Source: Modestobacter sp. (GTDB lineage: Bacteria; Actinomycetota; Actinomycetes; Mycobacteriales; Geodermatophilaceae). From it: 6,326 bases of DNA. Position 1 is the first letter of the stretch. Each line of letters starts with the position of its first letter. The notes under the pieces were generated by a model. That model was not told the origin of the DNA. It searched no databases and saw nothing but the letters and a program-made list of their open reading frames with translations. Of this stretch, positions 6,016-6,326 are shown one piece after another. The stretch covers positions 1 to 6,326 of the forward strand of contig JAOPVN010000443.1 of assembly GCA_025966175.1 (NCBI GenBank). The letters run 5' to 3'. The translations under genes were made by a program, and so were the position numbers.

Positions 6016-6326
6016 TCAGGGCAGGCGCGGCGGCGGCGGGTTGTCCGGGAGTTCGAGGTCGGGCTTGTCCAGCTCCTCGACGTTGACGTCCTTGAACGTC
6101 ACCACCCGCACGTTCTTGACGAACCGGGCCGGGCGGTACATGTCCCACACCCAGGCGTCGGAGAGCTTCAGCTCGAAGAACACCTCTCCCCCGGCGTCGC
6201 GGACCTGGAGGTCGACGCTGTTGGCCAGGTAGAAGCGCCGCTCGGTCTCCACGACGTAGGAGAACTGGCGGACGATGTCCTTGTACTCGCGATAGAGCTG
6301 CAGCTCCATCTCGGTCTCGTACTTCT
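6016..6326 (-). CDS. DUF2469 family protein, 5' end cut by window edge
   Basis: Conserved actinobacterial protein of unknown function (the family of M. tuberculosis Rv2901c). 102 residues are visible, starting KYETEMELQLYREY, and the frame continues past the edge; the ATG at 6309 is internal by comparison with the family, which usually has about ten more residues before it. Recognised blocks are FSYVVETERRFYLANSVDLQ, AWVWDMYRPARFVKNVRV and TFKDVNVEELDKPDLELP, then a proline-rich tail ending PPPPRLP. The chain is rich in charged and aromatic residues with no membrane segment. In other Actinomycetota it lies just after the ribonuclease HII gene and ahead of yraN, as here; rnhB would be expected just beyond the right edge. 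The 91-base gap to yraN suggests looser linkage than among the next genes. Confidence 0.93.
   Translation of the reverse strand, partial: KYETEMELQLYREYKDIVRQFSYVVETERRFYLANSVDLQVRDAGGEVFFELKLSDAWVWDMYRPARFVKNVRVVTFKDVNVEELDKPDLELPDNPPPPRLP

Noticed and set aside
1..6326. CRISPR array, tRNA, rRNA, insertion sequence or prophage genes
   Set aside because: No spaced repeats, cloverleaf-like segments, transposase motifs or terminal repeats were seen. The only recombinase is the housekeeping XerC in its normal neighbourhood.

Overview
The window is a GC-rich (about 70% or more, judged by eye) piece of an actinobacterial chromosome. Codons mostly end in G or C. The gene order DUF2469 - yraN - yifB/comM-like - dprA - xerC on the minus strand is the arrangement known from Actinomycetota such as Mycobacterium and Streptomyces. 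A WhiG/FliA-type sigma factor at the end of the run points to a sporulating or motile lineage. Geodermatophilaceae or a relative is my guess, with low confidence.

Layout, left to right: (1) 9-602, plus strand, a DUF4262 protein whose N-terminal part carries four exact 15-bp repeats. (2) 603-891, minus strand, a gene remnant that convincingly changes reading frame near 827 and has no in-frame stop before it meets the convergent DUF4262 gene. (3) 908-1702, minus, the sigma factor. (4) 1699-1755, an 18-codon open frame that bridges the xerC stop and the sigma factor start through two 4-base overlaps. (5) 1752-2711, minus, tyrosine recombinase XerC. (6) 2801-3985, minus, DprA. (7) 3982-5502, minus, the YifB/ComM AAA+ ATPase. 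(8) 5502-5924, minus, YraN. (9) 5925-6015, a spacer with two DnaA-box-like sequences and three alternately pairing arms. (10) 6016 to the right edge, minus, DUF2469, cut off at its 5' end.

The minus-strand genes run in one direction. yraN, yifB and dprA are joined by 1-base and 4-base stop/start overlaps, so they look translationally coupled. Their themes agree: a nuclease-fold protein (YraN), a branch-migration helicase relative (YifB/ComM), a RecA loader for incoming single-stranded DNA (DprA) and a site-specific recombinase that resolves chromosome dimers (XerC). The sigma factor may be read from the same transcript. No wholly new system is evident. The points most worth a second look are the frameshifted gene after the sigma factor, the small bridging frame, the paired DnaA-box-like sites before yraN and the in-frame minisatellite.
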